DNA of 64,000 bases from Corallium rubrum (Eukaryota > Cnidaria > Anthozoa > Scleralcyonacea > Coralliidae), in the NCBI GenBank assembly GCA_964035015.1, contig OZ036002.1, positions 1,116,001-1,180,000 on the forward strand, in the 5' to 3' direction. Position 1 is the stretch's first letter; every line of letters begins with the position of its first letter. This document shows positions 43,980 to 53,900 of the stretch, one piece after another. Position numbers and translations under genes: made by a program. A model generated the notes under the pieces. The model ran no database searches. It was not told the DNA's origin and was given only the letters and a program-made list of their open reading frames with translations.

Positions 43980-44137
43980 AACTGCCAGTTCGCCAGCTGC
44001 ACCAATGTTTTGCCGATCTTGTAACTCGTTCAATCCAGCTTTATCACCAAGCTGGCGAACTGGCAGCTAACTTCACAGGCTTACAGCCAGCCCGTGTCGA
44101 GGCATATTAAAGGCGCTCCAAGCAGCCGCCATTTTTG
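43980..44137. repeat. Inverted repeat and 5S-SINE body fragment
   Basis: CTGCCAGTTCGCCAGCT (43991) pairs with AGCTGGCGAACTGGCAG (about 44051). 44092-44137 (GTGTCGAGGCATATTAAAGG) matches the body of the minus-strand SINE at about 48110. Confidence 0.7.
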
Positions 44138-44969
44138 CACTTTTTACTTCCGCTAATATTCATATACTTCCGGTAAGTTGTTTTCCGTGTGACTGAGTGA
44201 GGCCGTGAGACATGTAAGTTCTTTGCTCCTTTCGTTTTTGGAGTTGGACAAAAAGTTGAACAGCTTTGCCTTTTGATTGTTCAAGCCTGTGTTCTTAAAC
44301 ATTGTTGGTAGATTCTGCAGTCGAAATAGACTGACTGACTTTGTAGTTTAACAGTGATTAGATGCGGCTGACAACTGTCTTGATCGTAAATATGTTCACC
44401 AGTGTGAAGTATGCACCACATTCAGCCTTCGATCTGATCTTCCTCGGCCCACTCCCACCTTTGCTAGCGCGGTATATAGAGCCTCTGCGGAGGAGTGAGG
44501 CCTTCGATTCAGACATCGATTTTGTGATTGCGGCATGCAATAACACTGTACAATCAGTATCTTTTACTCAAGCATGCACCTCCGCACTTTGCCAGTAGCC
44601 CGCGTGAACGTCTGACCCAGGCGTCTTGTTTAGATAAGTTTTTATAGAAAGGCTGAATATACATCTTAGACTCGTGTTGTTTTTTTTAATTCACCAACGA
44701 ATATATCTAATTATCGTTTACTTTCATTCAAATTAACTCAGAAATTTCCCCGCCAAAACTTGCCGCGGTTATTAGAAATGACGAACATGCTCTCCGAAGT
44801 GCTTGGAAGGCATTACTACTTTTCCTTTAACCTCGACAAGACATTTTAGTACACGGGTCTGAAAACAAGCTTGGCCATATTTTCGTTTTTGCCTTTTCTG
44901 TTTATTAAAAAATGTCGTTCGAGATGTTTGAAAAGCACTATGTGCTAATATAAAGATGTACGTTTTAGA
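44138..44969. other. Unassigned stretch
   Basis: 44362-44598 has a 78-codon plus-strand frame (MRLTTVLIVNMFTSVKYAP) with no domain or splice support. Not called a gene. Confidence 0.4.
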
Positions 44970-44971
44970 TG

Positions 44972-45046
<75 letters not shown>

Positions 45047-45047
45047 G
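44970..45047. repeat. (AAT)n microsatellite
   Basis: Uninterrupted AAT repeats; a short TA run follows at 45053-45066. Confidence 0.95.
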
Positions 45048-45480
45048 TCAAATATATATATATATATGCAAGCTATCTATATATGTGAAATATAATGTAT
45101 TGCAAATTGATCTGTATTTTGAAAACCGTTTTGCATTTGAAATTAATTTACAGAAACGGTTTGGAAAGGAATGAATATATGTATATTTTAATAGACGCGA
45201 AATTTGTCTTTACTATTAGATCTTAAGAACATGTCATTTCTAATCGAAATATAGTAAGGTTTGATATGTAATATACTGCCGAAAGAGAGAACGTGGGACT
45301 GTATAACCTAATCAATCGAAATATGGTCTGGAAACTCAGCTAAAGTCTTTGGTCTCTCTTTTTGTTCGCCTTTATGGAAAAATTGTTGATTTTTTGAAAC
45401 AGAAAATTATTAGCACATTTATAAGCTTGAATTTGATGTGAGGGGTTTAATTTGATGGAGGAGATGAGGGAGTTTTTTGC
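45048..45480. other. AT-rich non-coding stretch
   Basis: Nothing recognised. Confidence 0.5.
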
Positions 45481-45695
45481 AAAACTATAAGTGTTTGAAA
45501 TTAACTGTTATTAAGTAATATACTATATATAAACTACATGATTAATTATATTGCATATAGGCTCATTAAAATGCCGTATATTGCTTTGCATATGGCCCAT
45601 TGTCGTTATGATTAATGAGGCCACAAAGAGAAGATAGTAGAGTTTAGTTCTTAAGACTACAAGTGTTTGGAATTCACCGTTAAGTCATATATACT

Positions 45696-45702
45696 ACATA
45701 TA

Positions 45703-45740
<38 letters not shown>

Positions 45741-45761
45741 CATGTATATATATATATATAT

Positions 45762-45820
<59 letters not shown>
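45696..45820. repeat. (TA)n microsatellite
   Basis: TA repeats with regularly placed CATG/CATA breaks. Confidence 0.95.
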
Positions 45821-45824
<4 letters not shown>

Positions 45825-45958
45825 GTGGGATTACCTCAAAATGTTGAGTGCCGCAACTGTCAGTTTCACACGGGGCGATCTTCAGGAGTTGCCTGAAGAT
45901 TGCCTCGCGTGAAACTGACAGTTTCGACACTCAACATTTTGAAGGTAAGCCCACTTAA
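45821..45958. mobile_element. 138-bp TTAA-bounded foldback element
   Basis: TTAAGTGGGATTACC and GGTAAGCCCACTTAA ends; AACTGTCAGTTTCAC arms around GATCTTCAGGAGTTGCCTGA. Confidence 0.85.
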
Positions 45959-46025
45959 ACTATTCGCTCTACCTTTATGGTATGGGGCACTTTCCGACAT
46001 TCCATGAACAAAATCACACGTGCTC

Positions 46026-46030
<5 letters not shown>

Positions 46031-46079
<49 letters not shown>

Positions 46080-46088
46080 TATATAGAT

Positions 46089-46138
<50 letters not shown>
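46031..46138. repeat. (TA)n microsatellite
   Basis: TA repeats with a few GA breaks. Confidence 0.95.
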
Positions 46139-46139
<1 letters not shown>

Positions 46140-46573
46140 CTATACATGATTAATATATTGTTCTTTTTAATATAGAGTTGTTTTTAAAACTGCAAGTGTT
46201 TTCACAGTTATTGAGTGATATACTATCTATGAAGTGCGTAATTACATTATATATTGCATATAGACTCTTTAATGAGTCATATATTGCTTGCATATAGCCC
46301 AATGTCCTTATGAGTAACGACGCCACAAAGAGGAGATATAGTATAGAGATGCTTTTAAATTGCAAGTGTTTATAATTCACAGTTATAAAGTGATATACTA
46401 TATATAAACTGCGCAATTATACTATATTGCATATAGACTCGTTAAAGGGTCGCGTATTGCTTGCATATAGCCCATTGTGCATGGTCGTGATTAATGAAGC
46501 CACAAAGAGAAGATAGTAGAAAACTGCTAGAAAAGTGTTTGGTATTCACAGTTATTAAGTTACATATACTATA

Positions 46574-47398
46574 CAGGGTGTCCCATAAAAAAATGCCCCC
46601 CATCCGTTTTTGTACTGCATCTTCTTTAATTTGGGTACCGAAGAAGTAATTTTTATATCACGCCGAAAGCCCATGCATCATTCCTCCTTTGTTGTCTGAA
46701 ATTTTCAGAGCTAAATAGTTATCTACTCGCTTCCTGGAGTCATTTAGAGAGGCAACATCAAAATTTAAGCTTCTCCAAATTATGCAAATTATCTATGCTA
46801 CCTACAGATTTGGAAAAATACTGGGTGTCCCAAACGAACGTCATCCCGTTTTTGACATCAGCTTTGTTTGAGTGCGGAATACAAGTTTGAATACAAGTTT
46901 GAATACATATGCATGTGAAAACTGACCACAGGGGAATAAAGTTTATTCCGAATGAAGCCATGCGGCATCAAATCTTTGGGTAATAACAATGCTCATGAGA
47001 GTTCCATGCACAATTGCACATGTTTGCCATGTAGGCAGAAGTGCACTTTACTTTATCCGTCCTAAGATAGTTGGACAATAATTCACCCCCGAGGAAAGAG
47101 CATTCATGGTACTTTCCTATCATGAAACTAGAAGGCCAACAAGGACAAGGGAAACCTTTAGGAGAAGATTTCCAAAATCTTGACGTGGCATACATAATTT
47201 GGACAAGTTCAAATTTTGATGTTGCCTTTTTAAATGACTAGGAAGCGAGTAGATAATTACTTAGTCTGAAAATTTCAGACAACAAAGGAGGGATGGGCGT
47301 TTGGCGTGATATAAAAATTTACTTCTTCTACCATAATTAACTGAAGAAGGTGCACCTCATAAATGCATGGATGGGGGGCATTTTTTTGGGACACCCTG
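46574..47398. mobile_element. 825-bp TA-flanked element with HTH coding scrap
   Basis: Ends CAGGGTGTCCCATAAAAAAA and its near complement, flanked by TA (46572-46573, 47399-47400). Inverted similarity runs about 200 bp inwards from each end. It sits inside a satellite unit whose halves rejoin as TATACTA/TATAAACTG. The terminus resembles the 3688-4006 MITE, so both may be mobilised by related enzymes. Confidence 0.85.
47082..47183 (+). pseudogene. Transposase helix-turn-helix fragment
   Basis: Between a TAA (47079) and a TGA (47181) the plus strand encodes FTPEERAFMVLSYHETR, then PTRTRETFRRRFPKS. The E-x-x-x-x-V-x-x-Y-x-x-T-x-x-x-x-x-x-x-R-x-F-R-x-x-F-P pattern is the N-terminal helix-turn-helix of transposase-related proteins (mariner-like or DUF4817-type), which bind element ends. 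There is no start codon or catalytic domain. It lies centrally in the 825-bp TA-flanked element, so it is a deletion derivative of an autonomous copy. Confidence 0.6.
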
Positions 47399-47520
47399 TA
47401 TATAAACTGCGCAATTATATTATATTACATATAGACCGCTCATTGAAGAGTCGTATATTGCATGTTGGTTATAATTAATGAGGCCATAAAGAAAAAATCT
47501 ATAGATCTCTTTTTAAGGCT

Positions 47521-48029
47521 ATAGCAATTAAGGAAAAACGACAACAATAGGAAGAATATTTTTTTTATTTTAATTTTGTAACAAATAAATCATTTTCTAT
47601 CAGTGCAACAAAAATCGAATTGAAATGTTTTTTACAACGTGATAAATGAGATTTTTACGAGACAAATTACTTAAATATATCACCTGCACATAAAGACCAT
47701 TTATCAGATCGTTTTTCTCCGATCGATTTCCTCTTCAAAATGACAGGTTTTTTTAAATTTACAACTTTTTAATATTTTTTCCTGAAATTTTTGTGAGTTG
47801 CTACACTTTATATACGTTGCTATACTTTTATAATTTTTGTGAGTTTATATACTTTCTACAAAAACGTGTCAAATTTTAAAATTCATTTGTGTTCAACTTT
47901 TTGTAATGATTTCATCGTAGCCCCAACATAATTCATATTTTCTGAATTCAAAACGCGATAAAATAACAAATATTGAACTTATAGTTAAACGTCGCTGATA
48001 TACGTTTTTGTCCGAGCGAGGATAACTAA
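47521..48029. other. AT-rich non-coding stretch
   Basis: Nothing recognised. Confidence 0.5.
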
Positions 48030-48397
48030 AGGATAAAGGACTGGGGGCTAATCATCCTCACTTGCAGCCAGCGGCTGAATTGCGAAGGACGCAGATCAAC
48101 GTTACCGTGTCGAGGCATATCAAAGGCGTTCCAGGCAGCCGCCATACAACACAGTTCAGACCACGGATCACAGCTAAGATGTTAGGTGTTGATTTTATGG
48201 AGTGAGGAAAACCGGAGAACGCGGCGAAAAACCCTCGAAGCAAAGGAGGGATCAACTACAACTCTACTCACATGAGTTCCAAGCTCGACAACGGGGTTAT
48301 ACCCATACGGTCACCCATCTAAGTACTAACCGTCTAACTGTGCTTAACCTTTTGGCGAGAGGCAGCGCTAACAACACACGCCACCCAATGCTCCCCA
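48030..48397 (-). mobile_element. 5S rRNA-derived SINE, copy 2
   Basis: Minus strand: GGGGAGCATTGGGTGGCG head, a 5S-like GGTTAGTACTTAGATGGG and GTGACCGTATGGG (48295-48350), then GGTTTTCCTCACTCCATAAA and a 3' body with GGCAGCCGCC and TGTCGAGGCATAT-type blocks. Full-length compared with the copy at 51763, whose 3' body differs. Confidence 0.88.
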
Positions 48398-48619
48398 TGA
48401 TATGTACATTTTATAGCAAAATATTAAAACGTTGCGAAGTTGTAGCTTTTCAAAACTACCCAGTATTTTGATGAAAAAATTGGTCTTTTTGTCTTGATAT
48501 ATTTAAGTAATTTGTACCGTAAAAATCTCATCTTTTTCTAGATGTAAAAAAAATATTAATTTTTGGCTTTTTTCTTTATTGCTTCTTTTAATAAAATCAA
48601 GTCTTTGAAATTCACAGTA
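48398..48619. other. AT-rich non-coding stretch
   Basis: Nothing recognised. Confidence 0.5.
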
Positions 48620-49510
48620 TACATGGCATGAAAATTAAGCTTGTCCTATTTGGAAGAACATGCACTTTAAGGTCTTCGTTAAGGTTCGCAGGGTTGTTTC
48701 GTTAAAGCGCTCTCAATTCGTCCGAATTTGTGCCACAAAAATAAAATATCGTTAGAAAGCTATTAATTTGTAGAATACAATGTTGTCTAATTGATTTTGC
48801 GATAAACACAACCAATAATAGTTGTGAATTTTAAAAAATAAAACCAGATGGCTTCACTCGGCGCGACTCAAGTAAAAAGCGTTTTATTTTGTTCAAAATC
48901 TATTTTTGCAGTTTAATTCCGAGATAAATTTTCATGCTGCAAAACGGTGTCAGCGTTTTTTTGATATGTTGATTTTGCTGATTTTATTTACAACCAAAGT
49001 TGAAATAAGTCATAAAATCGAAACCAGGCAATAAATAAAAAACCACTGACACTGTTTTGCTGGCAACTTATCTCGGAATCGAACTGCGAAAATTTTTTTG
49101 GACAAAATGAAACGCTCTCTTCTTAAGTCGCCCCCCGAGTGAAGCCCTCTAGTTTTACTTAAAAATTCGCAACTACTATTGACTTGTGTTTATGGCAAAA
49201 TGAAATACAACATTGTATTCTACAAATTAATAGCTTTCTAGCGATATCTATTTTATTTTTGTAGCATAAATTCTGTCAAATTGAGAGCGCTTTACCGGAA
49301 TGAGTCTGCGAATCTTAACGAAGACCTTAAACGACAAAGTATACATCTTTTGCAGTTCTTGATTTCCTTGCTTCGATTTTGAGATATTTCAGTTTGTTTG
49401 ATATGCAAATCAGTTCACATGTCGTGACAATACGTGCATAATGACTTATCGGAAAAGAATATATATCTTTGCTAATATCAAACCAGATTTAAGTTGAAGC
49501 ACGATATCCT
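48620..49510. mobile_element. Foldback element A copy, split by a TTAA element
   Basis: 48628-48666 and 49331-49510 together match one half of the 50062-50490 foldback (AAATTAAGcTTGTCcTATTT... ATCTTTTGCAGTT). They are separated by 48667-49330. Confidence 0.75.
48667..49330. mobile_element. 664-bp TTAA-bounded foldback element
   Basis: TTAAGGTCTTCGTTAAG at the left and CTTAACGAAGACCTTAA at the right, with about 300-bp imperfect arms including ATTAATTTGTAGAATACAAT and its complement. Its TTAA ends fall within the interrupted foldback. Confidence 0.88.
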
Positions 49511-49528
49511 CGTGTTCTTCCCTCAACA

Positions 49529-49613
<85 letters not shown>
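49529..49613. repeat. (TA)n microsatellite
   Basis: Uninterrupted TA, 85 bp. Confidence 0.95.
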
Positions 49614-49616
<3 letters not shown>

Positions 49617-50061
49617 CCTAATCAGACGACTCAGGCCAGTTAACTGGGTCAACTCGATTGCGTCGTCATATTTCTATTATCTGTAATTTTTGGAGGTATT
49701 ATTTGTAGGAAAAACCGATTTATCATGGAAATGCTGAAGTACACCTGTCCACAGCTATAGACAAATGGAGAAGAAACAACTGTTTTTGAATTGCGTTTTT
49801 TAACGTATGCGAGGGAGTGATTTTCTTTAATTTATACTTTCAACTGAAAATGTATACTTTCAACTTAAAATGTATAATAAAACTAAACAATTATTGAATT
49901 CGACTTTTTTCGATATCAAGAATCAAGGTCTCAGACGGCATGATCAGCCTCAGTCGTCGGCTTCGGCACATCCAACTGAGTTCGAATTCTTGAAAGCAAG
50001 AATGTGTCATCCAATTGTTTATTGTTTGTGGCGTGCAATGTATTTCTAAATCTTCTTCATT
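49614..50061. other. Non-coding stretch
   Basis: 49880-50020 has inverted similarity around GGCATGATCAGCCTCAGTCG (AAACAATTATTGAATTCGAC and GTTCGAATTCTTGAAA...CAATTGTTTATTG). No gene. Confidence 0.5.
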
Positions 50062-50490
50062 ATGAAACGAAAATTAAGTTTGTCTTATTTGAAATAAGAG
50101 AGTAACATCTTTTGCAGTTTTTGGTTTCCTTGCTTAGTTCTTGGGATATTTCAGTTTGTTTGATATATTTATTGCAAATCTTGTGACGTACACGTGCATA
50201 ATGACTTATCGGAAAGAGCTATATATCTTTGATATAATCAAACGATTTGGTGTCGTGGGAGACGGACATGCTTCTTTCAAATTAAGTTTGGTTTGATAAT
50301 ATCAAATATATATAGTTTTTCCCGATAAGTCATTATGCATGTGTACGTCACAACATTTGATATTTACCTATCAAACAAACTGAAATATCTCAAGAACGAA
50401 GCAAGGAAACCAAAAACTGCAAAAGATGTTACTCTATTATTTTAACTGTGTTCTTTCAAATAAGACAAAATTAATTTTCGTGTCAAATGC
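50062..50490. mobile_element. Foldback element A, complete copy
   Basis: Left CGAAAATTAAGTTTGTCTTA, right TAAGACAAAATTAATTTTCG; inner arms TCATTATGC and TATCAAACAAACTGAAATAT pair as well. It lies about 370 bp upstream of the lectin/SRCR gene start. Confidence 0.88.
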
Positions 50491-50856
50491 ACTTTAATGC
50501 TAAATACGTACGTTTCCAATATTTTCTTACTATAATAGTAGCAACATATGAAGAGAGAACCAATCTTCCTTTATTATGAGTGATATCAAATGGTTTACCG
50601 TACGTGTCTTTCTCGCGACCTATAATATATGTATAGGTAATTATAGCATGGTTTCGAGTGCAATTTGGGAAAAAAGAAACATGCACGAGTGAGCTTTTCA
50701 AAGACAATTTAAACCTGAAATTAAAAGAAAACCCCGTTGTGACATCATTAAAATTTGTGTGCAAGTTCTCGCTTTGAAATTAAAATTTTATCGCTCTATT
50801 GCTTGTGTTTGCTCCTGGGGAGACGAGACGCGACCACGAGAGAATTTCAGTTCAGA

Positions 50857-50923
50857 ATGATCATGGGGAAAGTCGTCCGCTTCTGCTTATTTTTTATTAC
50901 ATCAAGCATTTGTTCTTTAAAAG
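50857..50923 (+). CDS. Exon 1: start and signal peptide
   Basis: ATG 50857 (a second in-frame ATG lies two codons on). It encodes MIMGKVVRFCLFFITSSICS, with a basic start, a hydrophobic core and small residues at the likely cleavage site near SICS. The donor is AAAAG|GTCGGT. No clear TATA box lies upstream; the nearest mobile DNA is the hairpin remnant at 50630-50710. Confidence 0.7.
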
Positions 50924-53900
50924 GTCGGTATATCTTAATGTGCATGGTATCGTTTCTTGAGCATATATATCTATGGTGTCTTTATATATATAGTCAAAGT
51001 GTTATGAATAAACTATGCAAGCAGCACACTTGCTCTCATATTGGCTTATATAAGGCAAAGTGAAAAGTCGATAAACTGCAGAGATATTTTTGAAAGAAAT
51101 ACTGACGTTTTGAGCGGAGCCCTTCTGCATGCATTTCACTCTAATGAAAGACTCCGCTTAAAACGTGTGTTGATTTCCTTTCCAGATACCACATTTTCGT
51201 TTTGTTTTATATAAAACGCTGCCTATATATATAGCACAATACTTTGAATTTATTGACTTATATCTTTACTGAATCTCCAGTTAATGCTTTATTCGTATAG
51301 AATTGTTGGCCATGCATGGTTATATAGTTCCAGTGTGTAAGTTAAAGTATTGATTTAAGAGAAGCTACGTTTGTTTAAAATATGAACTTTTTGTTGGTTT
51401 TTACTAAATTAATAATTTGAAAGTAAATACGCACTATAATTTGAATCTTTTTCTTCCAGATGTGAATATTGCATAGTGTTCCAAAATATCGAAGATATAA
51501 CCGTTGCTATAAAATAATGCTTTAGTTTCATCAAACGTAATATTTGAAAAGAATATCTAAACTAACTTTATTTATACTGCATGGATAACCCTATATCACG
51601 GTCATATCTAAACTGTTCTCCCTGGATGTCCAGTGAGGGCCTTCCATCACCATTAGTCGAGTGTTACTATACAGGCGGAAAGCATGCGGGTATAAACTCT
51701 ACTGCATAACCCTATCAGTCCTATCTAAACTGTTCTCTGGTGGCCCAGTAACGGGCCACGCGGGGGAGCACGGGTGATGTGTGCTATTAGGGCGCTGCCT
51801 CTCACCAATAGTTAAGCCCGGTTAGACGGGGTTAGTACTTGGATGGGTGACCGTCTGGGAATAACCCCGTTCTTGGGGTGGGGACGCATGTGAGTATAGA
51901 GTTTAGTTGGTCTCTCCTGTGCTTCGAGGGTTTTTCACCGGGTTCTCCGGTTTTCCGCCCTCCGTAAAATCAACACCTATAGGTCTTAGCTGTAAATGGA
52001 GGACCCCACCAGCTCTGCTGAAAAATTTATCCTCCTTAAATAAAGAATAATAATAATAATAATAATCCCTCATTAGTCCACGTGTCACTATGCAGGAGGA
52101 AACCGGAACGCTAAACTAACTTTATTTATTAGAAGTAACATTGTGCATCTCACTCGATTACATAGCATGTGCAGGAATTGAACCCACGACCTTGCGATTC
52201 TAGTAACGATTCTTTACGAGTAATTTGAACGCGAAAAGTCTCAGAGGCGTAGTGAAATAAGCCTGCATATAAGGCGCGTATTGGCCCAACAAGCATTCAC
52301 TTGCTTCTACATGTATTTAGAGGTTTACTCAAACTATGCAAGTAAAACATATTTTACTTTAAAACTACTGAAGAAAAGCATCTTTAAGGTGGGAATCAAT
52401 TACATGAACATTTTTATCGAAAAAAAATTGTCTGCAAAACTGTGATCACTTTCCCAAAGACAAAACTCCATTAAAGTTGAAGATTGTTACTCGATGAAAT
52501 TTTCCATTCATATAACTTTGAGGTCTTTCATACTGTGCAGCCATGGCAACTGCTGTGGTGTCTTTGAAAAGATATGCTAATTTGAAACAGTATAAATAGA
52601 TTGCTGTGGGAATATAGATTGCAAAAATGTTCACTTATTTTTCTCTTTCAGGCAAATTTTTGTCAATTAAGTTTTCTGGTTGGAATCGCATAAGCGCGAT
52701 ACCGCTATAGAGCAGTACATAGCCGCTACGAAAGAGAGCTTATGCCGGAAAAGTATTGAGTATATCACAAGTAATATTTGGCATTTCAAAATTTCGAGTG
52801 TTATACAATATAAAATTCTGTACTTTATGTAATCATTATGAGTTTTGGCGAAAACGGTTTTCATTATTGGCATTTATTGGATAAGGTTCAGCATGCTATA
52901 CTGTCATGCTGAGAGTTATCAGTCTGAAGTTCGAATTATCTGCCAAAGTCAAAGGTCGAAGCTAATTATGCCGGTCTCACATGCTGTGTTTTTGTCAGGA
53001 AATTTTCTTCAATACAATAGTGAACGCTTATCGTTAAGAATCATAACAGACGTTTGGTAGACGTTCGTCAAGCTCAATTATACTCAGGAATGATTTCTGA
53101 GCCCCAGACCGGTTCGAACCTATATATTATCATCGGAAATCGTAGCTAGAGAATCGAAGAACAAATGATGCCCTTAGCCTTCCACCCAGTCAACTTTGGT
53201 TTCCCCAAACAGTTGCTTTTCAACGTATAGGCAATGTTTTGACTCTGATGACCGAACATGAAAGGGACAGCAAGGGATACACCGCTGTCAAGCCTTTACG
53301 CGCGCACCAGTTTGAAAGAGTAAACAATGTAACAAATGTGGGAAGTATATTCGCGTGGCAGCAACAATTTGTGTTTTAAAAAAGAGGTGAGAAAATTGCG
53401 GAGGGGCTATCTCAGAATATTTGAAGATATTAATAATGCAATTATATATATAGCGAGTATGAATTTTAAAATTTCAGTAGTTTTCTTAAAATTTTCAAGA
53501 AACGTGCGTCAGCCTCGTCGAAATACATAATAACGTTAGTTTCCCCCTTTCTTTTTATTGGGAGCTCGCATGCACAGACGCAAAACGTTTGGCAGCAGTG
53601 TTGCAAGGGATTGTCTTCGCTTTTCTGCTACCAATCCCTTGGCGTCTCGGCATGCTTGGTCAAAATAAAAATGCATGGAGAGCCATGATAGTCCTATATG
53701 TACGATATAGCTATATGATCAAAATCTGTTATGGTTATCCTGCCATCGTCTTGTATATGTTATTGTGTAAATTGTTGTCCAGTGATATTGATGTCCGTAT
53801 AATATTCAAAATTAATGTGGTTAAAGTGTTATGATAATTTGTACGTATACATGTAGTGTATATGGTACGTTTGCGAGTTTGGTGTAATGTAACAGACATT

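Larger units (their letters stand above)
45481..47520. repeat. 171-bp satellite, about five units, broken by insertions
   Basis: AAGTGTTT marks unit starts at about 45490, 45661, 46194, 46365 and 46533 (spacing 171, then interrupted, 171, 168). Each unit has TATATTGC(AT)TATAG, GCCACAAAGAGAAGATA and a TATACTATATATAAACTG segment. TA arrays, a TTAA foldback and an 825-bp transposon lie inside. Confidence 0.85.

Noticed and set aside
44362..44598. 78-codon plus-strand and overlapping minus-strand frames
   Set aside because: No domain and no splice or promoter support. A vague resemblance of the minus frame to the 26267 OTU-like piece is too weak.
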